NCBI GenBank assembly: GCA_947632515.1
Contig: CANRPO010000002.1
Location: 1 to 64,000 of the forward strand
From: an uncultured Lachnospiraceae bacterium
Lineage (GTDB): Bacteria > Bacillota > Clostridia > Lachnospirales > Lachnospiraceae
Direction of reading: 5' to 3'
Length of the DNA: 64,000 nt
Positions 45,180-53,059 of the stretch are shown here, one piece after another. The position numbers were made by a program, and so were the translations under genes. The notes beneath the pieces were generated by a model. It ran no database searches, was not told the DNA's origin, and saw only the letters and a program-made list of their open reading frames with translations. The first letter of the stretch is position 1. Every line of letters starts with the position of its first letter.

Positions 45180-46277
45180 ATGGACAAGCAGGCACAGGAA
45201 CCGCAGGAGCCGTTGGACAACGGCAAAAAACACAGATTTGTCAAGAATGTTCCACTTTTGATCTTAGAGATATTTATTCTGGTTCTGGCGATCGGCATTT
45301 TGTACGTGGTGGTCACGGCTACCGGGGAGGTAGAGCGCAAGGCCATTGACGAAGAGAAGATCACCATCAATGAAGAAGTTGCAGAGAGCATAGAGACGGA
45401 TAAGAGCGAGGAGGCCAAGGGGTATCGCAATATCGCTCTTTTTGGCGTGGATGCGACAGACGGCGAGCTGGGCAAGGGAACGCGGAGCGATTCTATCATC
45501 ATTGCCAGCATCAATATGGATACGCAGGAGATCAAGCTTGTCTCAGTCTTCCGCGATACGTTTTTGAATCTGGGCAACGATTCCTACAACAAGTGCAACG
45601 CCGCGTATGCCAACGGCGGTCCGGAGCAGGCGATCAACATGCTGAACATGAATCTGGATCTGGATATCACCGATTATATCACGGTTGGTTTCGGCGGGCT
45701 GATCGATTCGGTGGACGCGCTGGGCGGGATCGAGATGGACGTCACAGAGACGGAGATCACCCACCTGAACAACTACCAGATGACTATGGCTGAGGAGTTG
45801 GGGTTAGACTACATACCGGTGGAGCACAGCGGCAGGCAGCTTTTGAACGGTCTGCAGGCTACGGCGTATTGCAGGATCCGCTACACCAAAGGAGATGACT
45901 TCAGACGCGCACAGCGGCAGAGAGATGTGCTGACCGCCATGATGGACAAGGCAAAATATGCGTCGGTGAGCGATTTGACCGAGATGGTCAACGCCATTCT
46001 GCCTGAGGTGCAGACCTCTCTTGGAGTCAACGATATTTTGAGCGTGCTGGGCAGTGTGGCCGGCTATGATGTGGTTGCCAGCGACGGGTTTCCCTTCGAG
46101 GGCAGCAGGACGGGAGCAAACGTGGGCAGCAAGGGCAGCTGTGTGATCCCTGACGATCTGGAGGAGAATGTTGTTGAATTGCACGAGATGTTGTATCCGG
46201 AGACAGACTACAGGCCGTCGAAACAGGTGGAGAGCATCAGCACAGAGATCGCAGCGCTTACGGATGAGTACAGATAG
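45180..46277 (+). CDS. LytR-CpsA-Psr (LCP) family cell-wall ligase
   Basis: The 365-aa protein has a short cytosolic start, one membrane helix (about 20-42) and an outside LCP domain with the conserved DATDGELGKGTRSDSIII, SVFRDTFL and YRIRYTKGDDFRRAQRQRDVL-type segments; the Arg and Asp residues that bind the polyprenyl phosphate head group are visible. LCP enzymes attach teichoic acids or other glycopolymers to peptidoglycan. ATG 45180 has AAAAAGGAG upstream. Confidence 0.9.
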   Translation: MDKQAQEPQEPLDNGKKHRFVKNVPLLILEIFILVLAIGILYVVVTATGEVERKAIDEEKITINEEVAESIETDKSEEAKGYRNIALFGVDATDGELGKGTRSDSIIIASINMDTQEIKLVSVFRDTFLNLGNDSYNKCNAAYANGGPEQAINMLNMNLDLDITDYITVGFGGLIDSVDALGGIEMDVTETEITHLNNYQMTMAEELGLDYIPVEHSGRQLLNGLQATAYCRIRYTKGDDFRRAQRQRDVLTAMMDKAKYASVSDLTEMVNAILPEVQTSLGVNDILSVLGSVAGYDVVASDGFPFEGSRTGANVGSKGSCVIPDDLEENVVELHEMLYPETDYRPSKQVESISTEIAALTDEYR

Positions 46278-46419
46278 GCATACATGTTGGATGGGCGGCT
46301 GTATGGTATAGAGGAAGACTTAAGACAGCAGTTGGGGAATACCTTGGCTGCTGTTTCGATGTGCGGGGGTGTGTTCTGTCAGCGCGGGTGGCACAAATCG
46401 TGGAGAGGATTGCAGGACG

Positions 46420-48216
46420 ATGCGAAAACTGCTGGTATATTTAAAACATTATAAGAAGGAGACGGTGCTTGCACCGCTTTTTAAAATGCTGGAGGCATGT
46501 TTTGAGTTGTTTGTGCCTCTCGTCATGGCGGCGATCATCGACAAGGGCATCGGGGGAGCCGACACGGGCTTTGCGCTGCGCATGGGCGGGCTGCTCGTGG
46601 CGCTGGGAGTGATCGGGCTGGGCTGTTCCATTACGGCGCAATATTATGCGGCGAAAGCGGCGGTGGGGTTTGCAACGGAGTTAAAGCATGCGCTGTTTGA
46701 GCATTTGCAGGGGTTGTCCTACACGGAGATCGATACGCTGGGGACCTCCACTATGATCACCCGCATGACGGCGGATGTCAATCAGGCGCAGAACGGCGTC
46801 AATATGGTGCTGCGGCTTTTCCTGCGCTCGCCTTTTATCGTCTTCGGGGCGATGGTCATGGCGTTTACCATCGACGTGCGCGCGGCGCTCATTTTCGTGG
46901 TGACGATTCCGCTGTTGTCCGTCGTTGTTTTTGGCATTATGATGCTCACGATGCCTTTGTACAAAAAGGTGCAGAGCGGTCTGGACAGCGTGCTTAGCGC
47001 CACGAGAGAGAATCTGACGGGGGCGCGCGTCATACGGGCGTTTAACAAGGAGCGGGAAGAGATCGGGGCATTTGAGGAGAAAACTGCCGCGCTTGCACAC
47101 ATGCAGCTTTTCGTGGGGAAATTATCTGCATTGACTAACCCGGTCACATACATTATCGTGAATGTGGCGACGATGGTGCTGCTCTACACGGGAGCGGTGC
47201 GTGTGGATGAGGGGACCATCACACAGGGGCAGGTGGTTGCGCTGGTCAACTATATGTCACAGATCCTCGTAGAGCTGGTGAAACTGGCAAACCTGATCAT
47301 CACGATCACCAAGGCGCTGGCCTGCGCAAACCGCATTCAGGCCGTGTTCGAGATCCGGTCGGGTATGGTGTGGCGTGAGAGTCCCGCAGAGCAGACGGCC
47401 GGACAGAGCGGGAGCCCTTTCGCCGGGGATGGCGGCGCGCAGTCGGAAGGCGAAACGGGACAGCCGTACATTTTGGAGTTCGACCACGTTGGGCTGACCT
47501 ATGCGGGCGCCGGCGGGGAAACTCTCACGAACATAGATTTTCGTGTAAAAAGAGGGCAGACGGTGGGGATTATCGGCGGCACAGGTTCCGGCAAGACTTC
47601 TCTGGTCAACCTGATCCCGCGCTTTTATGACGCGACCGTCGGCAGTGTCAGGATTGACGGCAGGGACGTTCGCGAGTACGGGAAGGAGGAATTGCGGGAG
47701 AAGGTGCGTGTCGTGCCGCAGAGAGCGGTGCTTTTTCAGGGGACGATTCGCGAGAATCTGCGCTGGGGCAGGAAGGACGCCACGGACGAAGAACTGTGGC
47801 GGGCGATCAAGACGGCGCAGGCCGGGGAGTTTGTGGAGCAGAAACCGGGCAAACTTGATTTTGCCATTACCCAGGACGGCAAGAATCTGTCGGGCGGGCA
47901 GAGACAGCGTCTGACGATAGCGCGGGCGCTGGTGGGGGATCCCGAAATTTTGATCATGGACGACAGCACTTCGGCGTTAGACTATGCCACGGACGCTGCG
48001 CTGCGGCGGGCAATTCACGGCATGGAGGGCGATAGGACAGTGTTCATCGTGTCGCAGCGGACGGCCTCTATCCGTTTCGCGGATCAGATCATTGTGCTGG
48101 ACGACGGCGAGGCGGTGGATATTGGCACACACGACGAGCTGCTGGCGCGGTGCGGCGTATATCAGGAGATCTATTACTCGCAGTATCCTAAGACGGAAGG
48201 AGGGACGGCGTCATGA
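46420..48216 (+). CDS. ABC exporter subunit with degenerate catalytic site (heterodimer partner 1)
   Basis: The 598-aa half-transporter has six membrane helices and a nucleotide-binding domain with Walker A GGTGSGKTS, signature LSGGQRQR and Walker B LIMDDSTSALD. In Walker B the catalytic Glu is Asp (second D), as in the degenerate half of heterodimeric exporters such as TM287/TM288 and BmrC/BmrD. It overlaps the next gene by 4 bp, which has an intact Glu. The substrate is unknown. ATG 46420 has GCAGGACG upstream. Confidence 0.88.
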   Translation: MRKLLVYLKHYKKETVLAPLFKMLEACFELFVPLVMAAIIDKGIGGADTGFALRMGGLLVALGVIGLGCSITAQYYAAKAAVGFATELKHALFEHLQGLSYTEIDTLGTSTMITRMTADVNQAQNGVNMVLRLFLRSPFIVFGAMVMAFTIDVRAALIFVVTIPLLSVVVFGIMMLTMPLYKKVQSGLDSVLSATRENLTGARVIRAFNKEREEIGAFEEKTAALAHMQLFVGKLSALTNPVTYIIVNVATMVLLYTGAVRVDEGTITQGQVVALVNYMSQILVELVKLANLIITITKALACANRIQAVFEIRSGMVWRESPAEQTAGQSGSPFAGDGGAQSEGETGQPYILEFDHVGLTYAGAGGETLTNIDFRVKRGQTVGIIGGTGSGKTSLVNLIPRFYDATVGSVRIDGRDVREYGKEELREKVRVVPQRAVLFQGTIRENLRWGRKDATDEELWRAIKTAQAGEFVEQKPGKLDFAITQDGKNLSGGQRQRLTIARALVGDPEILIMDDSTSALDYATDAALRRAIHGMEGDRTVFIVSQRTASIRFADQIIVLDDGEAVDIGTHDELLARCGVYQEIYYSQYPKTEGGTAS

Positions 48217-49976
48217 GGCAGGAGAACCGGGGCGGGCAGAAGGAGACTGTTCTGAAGGTTTTGCAGTATATCAAAAAATATCGGATATATCTCGTCCTGT
48301 CCGTTCTGATGGCGGCGCTCACAGTGACGCTGACGCTGTATCTGCCCGTATTGACCGGGCGGGTCATAGACTTGATCATCGACAGGGGAATGGTGGATTT
48401 CCCGGGCGTTTTTCGGATCCTCAGAAAAATGGGGATCGCCATAGCGCTGACGGCGGCGGCGCAGTGGATCATGAGCGTGTGCAACAATAAGATGGCGTAC
48501 CGCATTGTGCAGGACGTCAGGAACGAGGCTTTTCGCAAGATTGAGATTCTGCCGTTAAAATATATTGACGAACATTCCCACGGCGAGGTGGTGAGCCGCG
48601 TGATCGCCGACGTGGATCAGTTTTCGGACGGTCTGCTGATGGGATTTACGCAGTTTTTTACGGGGGTGATCACCATTCTCGGAACCCTTGGGTTCATGCT
48701 CAGCGTCAATGTGTGGATCACGGGCGTCGTGGTGCTGATCACGCCGCTGTCCTTTTTGGTGGCGTCCTTCATCGCGAAGAAGACTTATCGGATGTTTCGG
48801 CTGCAGTCGGGGACGAGAGGGGAGCAGACTGCGCTGATCGAGGAGATGATCGGGAACCAAAAGGTGGTGCAGGCTTTTTCTCATGAGGACGAGGCCATGA
48901 AAAAGTTCGACGAGATCAATGCCAGATTGGCGGACTGCTCGCTGAAAGCGATCTTCTACTCCTCCATCACCAATCCGGCCACGCGCTTTGTCAACAATCT
49001 GGTGTACGCGGGCGTGGCGGTCACGGGCGCGGTCTACGCGATACGCGGCGGCATCAGCGTGGGGCAGCTGTCCTGTTTTCTCACTTACGCCAATCAGTAC
49101 ACGAAACCCTTTAACGAGATATCGGGCGTGGTGACGGAGCTGCAGAACGCGATCGCCTGTGCGGCCAGGATCTTTGCGCTGATCGAGGAGGAACCGCAGA
49201 TTCCCGATGCGGCGGACGCCGCCGTATTGACGGATGTGGACGGCAGAGTGGAGCTTGAGCATGTGAATTTTTCCTATGTGCCCGACAGAAAGCTGATCAC
49301 GGACTTCAATCTGTCGGTGCAGGCGGGACAGCGAGTGGCTATCGTCGGTCCTACGGGCTGTGGCAAGACGACGGTGATCAATCTGCTGATGCGTTTCTAT
49401 GACGCGCAATCGGGGAAAATATGCGTGGACGGCGCGGATATACGGGATGTGACGAGAAACAGCCTGCGCTTGAGCTACGGCATGGTGCTGCAGGAGACGT
49501 GGCTGAAAGCGGGGACGATCCGGGAAAATATCGCGATGGGAAAGCCGGAGGCTGCCGAGGAGGAGATCATAGCCGCGGCGAAGTTATCCCATGCGCACAG
49601 CTTTATCAAGAGAATGCCTAAGGGGTATGACACGGTGATCGGAGAGGACGGCGGCAATCTCTCGCAGGGGCAGAAACAGCTCCTGTGTATTGCAAGGGTG
49701 ATGCTCTGTCTGCCGCCTATGCTGATCTTGGACGAGGCGACTTCCTCGATTGATACAAGAACGGAGATCAGGATCCAGAAAGCCTTTGCCACTATGATGC
49801 AGGGCAGGACAAGCTTTATCGTGGCGCACAGGCTGTCAACGATCCGTGAGGCCGACGTGATCCTGGTGATGAGAGACGGAAATGTGATCGAGCAGGGAAA
49901 CCATGAGACTTTGCTTGCGAAGGGCGGTTTCTACGCGAATCTGTACAACAGTCAGTTCGCGCCGTCCTCGTTGTAG
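48213..49976 (+). CDS. ABC exporter subunit with intact catalytic site (heterodimer partner 2)
   Basis: The 587-aa half-transporter has six membrane helices and a complete ATPase: GPTGCGKTT, signature LSQGQKQ and Walker B LILDEATSS with the catalytic Glu. The signature departs from LSGGQ (Gln for the second Gly), another feature of this class. With the overlapping upstream gene it should form a heterodimeric multidrug-type exporter. Its last 25 bp overlap the convergent lipoprotein gene. Confidence 0.88.
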   Translation: MRQENRGGQKETVLKVLQYIKKYRIYLVLSVLMAALTVTLTLYLPVLTGRVIDLIIDRGMVDFPGVFRILRKMGIAIALTAAAQWIMSVCNNKMAYRIVQDVRNEAFRKIEILPLKYIDEHSHGEVVSRVIADVDQFSDGLLMGFTQFFTGVITILGTLGFMLSVNVWITGVVVLITPLSFLVASFIAKKTYRMFRLQSGTRGEQTALIEEMIGNQKVVQAFSHEDEAMKKFDEINARLADCSLKAIFYSSITNPATRFVNNLVYAGVAVTGAVYAIRGGISVGQLSCFLTYANQYTKPFNEISGVVTELQNAIACAARIFALIEEEPQIPDAADAAVLTDVDGRVELEHVNFSYVPDRKLITDFNLSVQAGQRVAIVGPTGCGKTTVINLLMRFYDAQSGKICVDGADIRDVTRNSLRLSYGMVLQETWLKAGTIRENIAMGKPEAAEEEIIAAAKLSHAHSFIKRMPKGYDTVIGEDGGNLSQGQKQLLCIARVMLCLPPMLILDEATSSIDTRTEIRIQKAFATMMQGRTSFIVAHRLSTIREADVILVMRDGNVIEQGNHETLLAKGGFYANLYNSQFAPSSL

Positions 49977-50446
49977 TTCATGTACGCGGATTGTATGTCC
50001 GAGACGACGCCGTTTTCCCATGTAAAAGTCAGATAGCGGTACTCGGCCGTGTGTGCGTTTAGATAGTCGGCGGAGGTGAGATAGGCGATCAGATCGGCCG
50101 TTTCCACTTCGTTTTCCCGGCAGAATTCGTCGGGCGCGATGGGTTCTCCATCCACGAAGAAGGTGGGAAGCACGATCGTGATGACGGAGTCAAAGGGAAT
50201 CTCATCGTCGGCAAGCGCCTGATAATCGCCGCCCTCCACCGATGTGAAAAGACTGTAGTCGCCATAGGCCGCCAGAAAAGCGTCAGGCGTTGCGCCGGGA
50301 GCGACGCCGCGGCTCGTCTCATCAGTTTCCGAATCCAGTATGTAATCATCCGCAGTCAGCAGCGGAGTCTTGGCGCCGCAGCCTGCAAGCAGTCCCAGAC
50401 CGAGCGCCAGCGCTGTGAGAACAGCGGCTGCGTTTCTTTTTCTCAT
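49952..50446 (-). CDS. Hypothetical lipoprotein (164 aa)
   Basis: A signal with lipobox LLAGC (Cys near 22) is followed by a mixed alpha-beta domain containing DSVITIVLPTFFVDGEPI. I do not recognise a family. It should be anchored to the outer face of the membrane. ATG 50446 has GAGGAA upstream. Its 3' end overlaps the ABC gene by 25 bp on the opposite strand. Confidence 0.6.
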   Translation of the reverse strand: MRKRNAAAVLTALALGLGLLAGCGAKTPLLTADDYILDSETDETSRGVAPGATPDAFLAAYGDYSLFTSVEGGDYQALADDEIPFDSVITIVLPTFFVDGEPIAPDEFCRENEVETADLIAYLTSADYLNAHTAEYRYLTFTWENGVVSDIQSAYMNYNEDGAN

Positions 50447-50527
50447 AGGGCAGTTCCTCTCCTTTTGGGGCTTTTGGCAGTGGACTGAAATCGATCCTAC
50501 CGCCTGTGCAAGAATCGCTTGCGATTC

Positions 50528-50580
50528 CCACGAAGTTAATTGAGCAACGATCAATGATCGTTGCTCAATTAACTTCGTGG
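50528..50580. repeat. 53-bp near-perfect palindrome beside tRNA-Trp
   Basis: Arms of 26 bp (50528-50553 and 50555-50580) match perfectly around one central base. The palindrome starts 2 bp after the 3' end of tRNA-Trp, reading on the minus strand. There is no T-tract, so it is not a standard terminator. A smaller palindrome, GAATCG-CTTG-CGATTC (50512-50527), lies just beyond. It could form an RNA hairpin at the tRNA 3' trailer or a DNA cruciform. Confidence 0.85.
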
Positions 50581-50581
50581 C

Positions 50582-50652
50582 CAGGGGCAGTAGGAATCGA
50601 ACCCACATCGATGGTTTTGGAGACCACTGTTCTACCTTTGAACTATGCCCCT
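50582..50652 (-). tRNA. tRNA-Trp (anticodon CCA)
   Basis: The minus strand folds into a tRNA with acceptor AGGGGCA pairing TGCCCCT, a T-arm containing GGTTCGATTCC, and an anticodon stem-loop with loop CUCCAAA, giving anticodon CCA for tryptophan. The discriminator base is G. The CCA end does not follow directly in the DNA (GGCCA is seen), so it is probably added after transcription. Confidence 0.92.
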
Positions 50653-50789
50653 ATGTGTCGCGGCTGACTTTTCAAACCGCCGAATCAAATTATAGCATAG
50701 GTATCGTGGCTTAGCAAGCGTTTTTTTCCGCGGGCAACGGACTCTGCGGACGTGCAGGCACGTCCGGCCGACCGCCTGTCGCACGAGCG

Positions 50790-50818
50790 TTGACACAGTT
50801 AGATTTTTTTGCTAGACT
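50790..50818 (+). promoter_or_regulatory. Promoter of the lipoprotein galactanase gene
   Basis: A perfect TTGACA (50790-50795), a 17-bp spacer and TAGACT (50813-50818), with TG two bases before the -10, form an extended promoter. The start near 50825 gives a leader of about 175 nt full of hairpins. Confidence 0.7.
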
Positions 50819-50837
50819 TTATTCCCGCGAGCAATGA

Positions 50838-50943
50838 GCCAAGTGCCGTGCTTGCACGAGCATTTGGCGAATGCCGCGAGGGTCAAATACCCCGCAGCTT
50901 GCTGCGTTGCAAGTTTGATACCCCGTCAGCTTGCTGCGGGGTC
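50838..50943 (+). repeat. CUUG-loop hairpins in the galactanase leader, possible attenuator
   Basis: Three hairpins with a CUUG tetraloop follow one another. The first (50838-50868) has about 13 bp. The second (50887-50906) and third (50918-50943) share the core ATACCCCG-CAGCTTGCTGCG. The 5' part of the second copy is complementary over 10 bp to the 3' part of the third (GCTGCGGGGT), and pairs with it better than the third's own 5' arm, which has a bulged T. The third hairpin precedes CTTTGATTT, a weak U-tract. Two exclusive folds are thus possible. I recall similar hairpins as dispersed repeats in Lachnospiraceae. Confidence 0.6.
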
Positions 50944-50952
50944 TTTGATTTA

Positions 50953-50966
50953 CGCAATCGGTTGCG
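50953..50966. promoter_or_regulatory. LacI-type operator O1
   Basis: CGCAATCGGTTGCG is an almost perfect palindrome with the CG centre typical of LacI-family sites. It lies in the leader of the GH53 lipoprotein gene, just ahead of its AGGAGG. Its core recurs at 55199-55212 and 57655-57666. Confidence 0.65.
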
Positions 50967-50998
50967 CGGACTACTATATCAACAGGAGGATTGCTTTT

Positions 50999-53044
50999 AT
51001 GAGAAGGGGTTACAAAAAATTACTGGCGGCAGGCTTGGGGCTGAGTCTGGCTCTGGGCAGCCTGAGCGGCTGCGGCACGGATGCCGGGCCGCAGACGGCG
51101 ATCACAGAGACGGCGGATGGGACGGAACAGGCGCAGTCTGACGGGGAAGTCATGTCGTTTCCGCTTCCGGGGGCGTCGGAGGAGTCTGAGATCTATGTGG
51201 AGCCGATTCCGGACATAGCGGACGATTTTATACGCGGCATGGACGCCTCCGCAGTGCTGGCCGAGGAGAACAGCGGCGTCACCTACTACAATTATGCGGG
51301 GGAAGAGCAGGACGTCTTCATGACGCTGGCGCAGTCGGGCGTCAATTACATCCGTCTGCGCGTGTGGAACGATCCCTACGACGAGAACGGCAACGGCTAC
51401 GGCGGCGGCAACAATGATGTGGCTACGGCCATTGAGCTTGGCAGGCGCGCTACCAAGTATGGCATGAAGGTGTGTATCGACTTTCACTATTCCGATTTCT
51501 GGGCCGATCCCAAGAGGCAGCATGCGCCGAAGGCCTGGGAAGGCATGAGCGCACAGGAAAAGTGTGACGCGCTCTACAATTTTACCAAGGACAGCCTGCG
51601 GGAGATCCTGGACGCCGGCGTGGACGTGGGGATGGTACAGGTCGGCAATGAGATCAACAACGGCATGGCGGGCGAGACGCTTGCGCCCACGGTCATGAAT
51701 CTTCTGGTGTCCGGCAGCCGCGCGGTGCGCGAGATCTCCGAGGAATACGGCAGGGATATTCAGATCGTCCTGCACTACACGAATATCGAGGAGGCCGACA
51801 AGATTGACAATATCGCGTTAAATCTGTTGAACTTCGGCGTTGACTACGACATCTTCGGTCTGTCCTACTATCCGTTCTGGGACGGCACCAACGAGAATAT
51901 GCAGGCGGTGGCGCGAAACATACAGGAGAAGTACGGCAAGAAGGTCGTCATCGCGGAGACTTCTTACTGCTACACGTCCGAGGACGGCGACGGGACGGCG
52001 AACAGTCTGGCCGGCACGGACGATCTGGTGGACGGTTACGCGGCCACCGTGCAGAGTCAGGCAACCATGATCCGCGACATCTGTGCGGCGGCGAACGAGG
52101 CCGGTGTGATAGGCGTCTTCTACTGGGAGGGCACATGGATCCCCGTAGGAGACGCGGCGGCGGATAATTCCCCGATCTGGGAGAAGTACGGCAGCGGCTG
52201 GGCCAGCAGCTACGCTTCGGACTACGATCCTGATGATGCGGGACTGTATTACGGAGGCTGCTCCTGGGATAATCAGGCGATGTTTGATTTCGACGGCTAT
52301 CCGCTCCCGTCCCTGAACGTTTTCAAATATTTAAAATACGGCGCGACGGCGCCGCCGGCGATCGACTCGATCCCCGAGGTGTACGCTTCCTGCGATGTGG
52401 GCGGTACGCTGACGCTGCCGGATAAAGTGGATGTGATCTACAACGACCGTTCGGCAAATACGAAAGCGGCCGTCACATGGGACGAGGCGCAGATCGCGGC
52501 AATCGATACGAGCGCGGGCGGCAGTTACGACGTCACGGGAACGCTGGAGGACGGCGCGGAAGTCACTGCGCATGTGGAGGTGAAGATGATCAATCACGTC
52601 AAGAACCCGAGCTTTGAGGAGGCGGATACCTCTATGTGGAAGGTCACTTACGCGGGTGAGAATGACCCCACAGATTTTCAGGAGAAAGCGGATGACGCCT
52701 ACACGGGTTCTATGGCCTATCATTTCTGGTCGGAGGATTCTGACATGGAGTTCGCGATTGAGCAGGAGCTTACCGACTTGGAGCCGGGAACATACCGGCT
52801 CTGTGTGTACGCGCAGGGCGGCGATGTGTCCGACGATTGCGAGATGGAGTTGTATGCGGTAGTCGACGGAGAAGAGATCAAGGAGCCCTTCATGGTTGCG
52901 GGCTGGGCGAACTGGCAGAATCCTACGATCTCAGACATCAAGGTGACAGACGGCGCCATGACAATCGGCGTACGCATGAAGTGTAATGCCAAGAGCTGGG
53001 GCACCGTCGATGATTTCACCCTGAACAGAGTTTCAGATCTATAA
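50999..53044 (+). CDS. Secreted lipoprotein endo-beta-1,4-galactanase, GH53 with Ig-like and CBM61-like domains
   Basis: The 681-aa product has a lipoprotein signal (lipobox LSGC, Cys25). A GH53 catalytic domain (about 80-440) follows, with acid/base Glu218 in VGNEINNG and nucleophile Glu320 in VVIAETSY. Next come an Ig-like domain (about 450-530) and a C-terminal domain (about 535-681) that resembles CBM61, a galactan-binding module known beside GH53. It should cut beta-1,4-galactan at the cell surface. ATG 50999 follows AGGAGG. The operator at 50953-50966 and a structured leader suggest double control. Confidence 0.88.
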   Translation: MRRGYKKLLAAGLGLSLALGSLSGCGTDAGPQTAITETADGTEQAQSDGEVMSFPLPGASEESEIYVEPIPDIADDFIRGMDASAVLAEENSGVTYYNYAGEEQDVFMTLAQSGVNYIRLRVWNDPYDENGNGYGGGNNDVATAIELGRRATKYGMKVCIDFHYSDFWADPKRQHAPKAWEGMSAQEKCDALYNFTKDSLREILDAGVDVGMVQVGNEINNGMAGETLAPTVMNLLVSGSRAVREISEEYGRDIQIVLHYTNIEEADKIDNIALNLLNFGVDYDIFGLSYYPFWDGTNENMQAVARNIQEKYGKKVVIAETSYCYTSEDGDGTANSLAGTDDLVDGYAATVQSQATMIRDICAAANEAGVIGVFYWEGTWIPVGDAAADNSPIWEKYGSGWASSYASDYDPDDAGLYYGGCSWDNQAMFDFDGYPLPSLNVFKYLKYGATAPPAIDSIPEVYASCDVGGTLTLPDKVDVIYNDRSANTKAAVTWDEAQIAAIDTSAGGSYDVTGTLEDGAEVTAHVEVKMINHVKNPSFEEADTSMWKVTYAGENDPTDFQEKADDAYTGSMAYHFWSEDSDMEFAIEQELTDLEPGTYRLCVYAQGGDVSDDCEMELYAVVDGEEIKEPFMVAGWANWQNPTISDIKVTDGAMTIGVRMKCNAKSWGTVDDFTLNRVSDL

Positions 53045-53059
53045 GAAAGGAAGGCGGAC

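Noticed and set aside
50582-50652. tRNA-Trp as an attachment site of an integrated island
   Set aside because: No integrase gene and no second copy of the tRNA end were found in the window; the idea is kept only as a possible explanation of the palindrome.
50887-50943. CRISPR-like repeat pair
   Set aside because: Only two imperfect palindromic copies with a very short gap; they read as hairpin elements, not as repeats with spacers.
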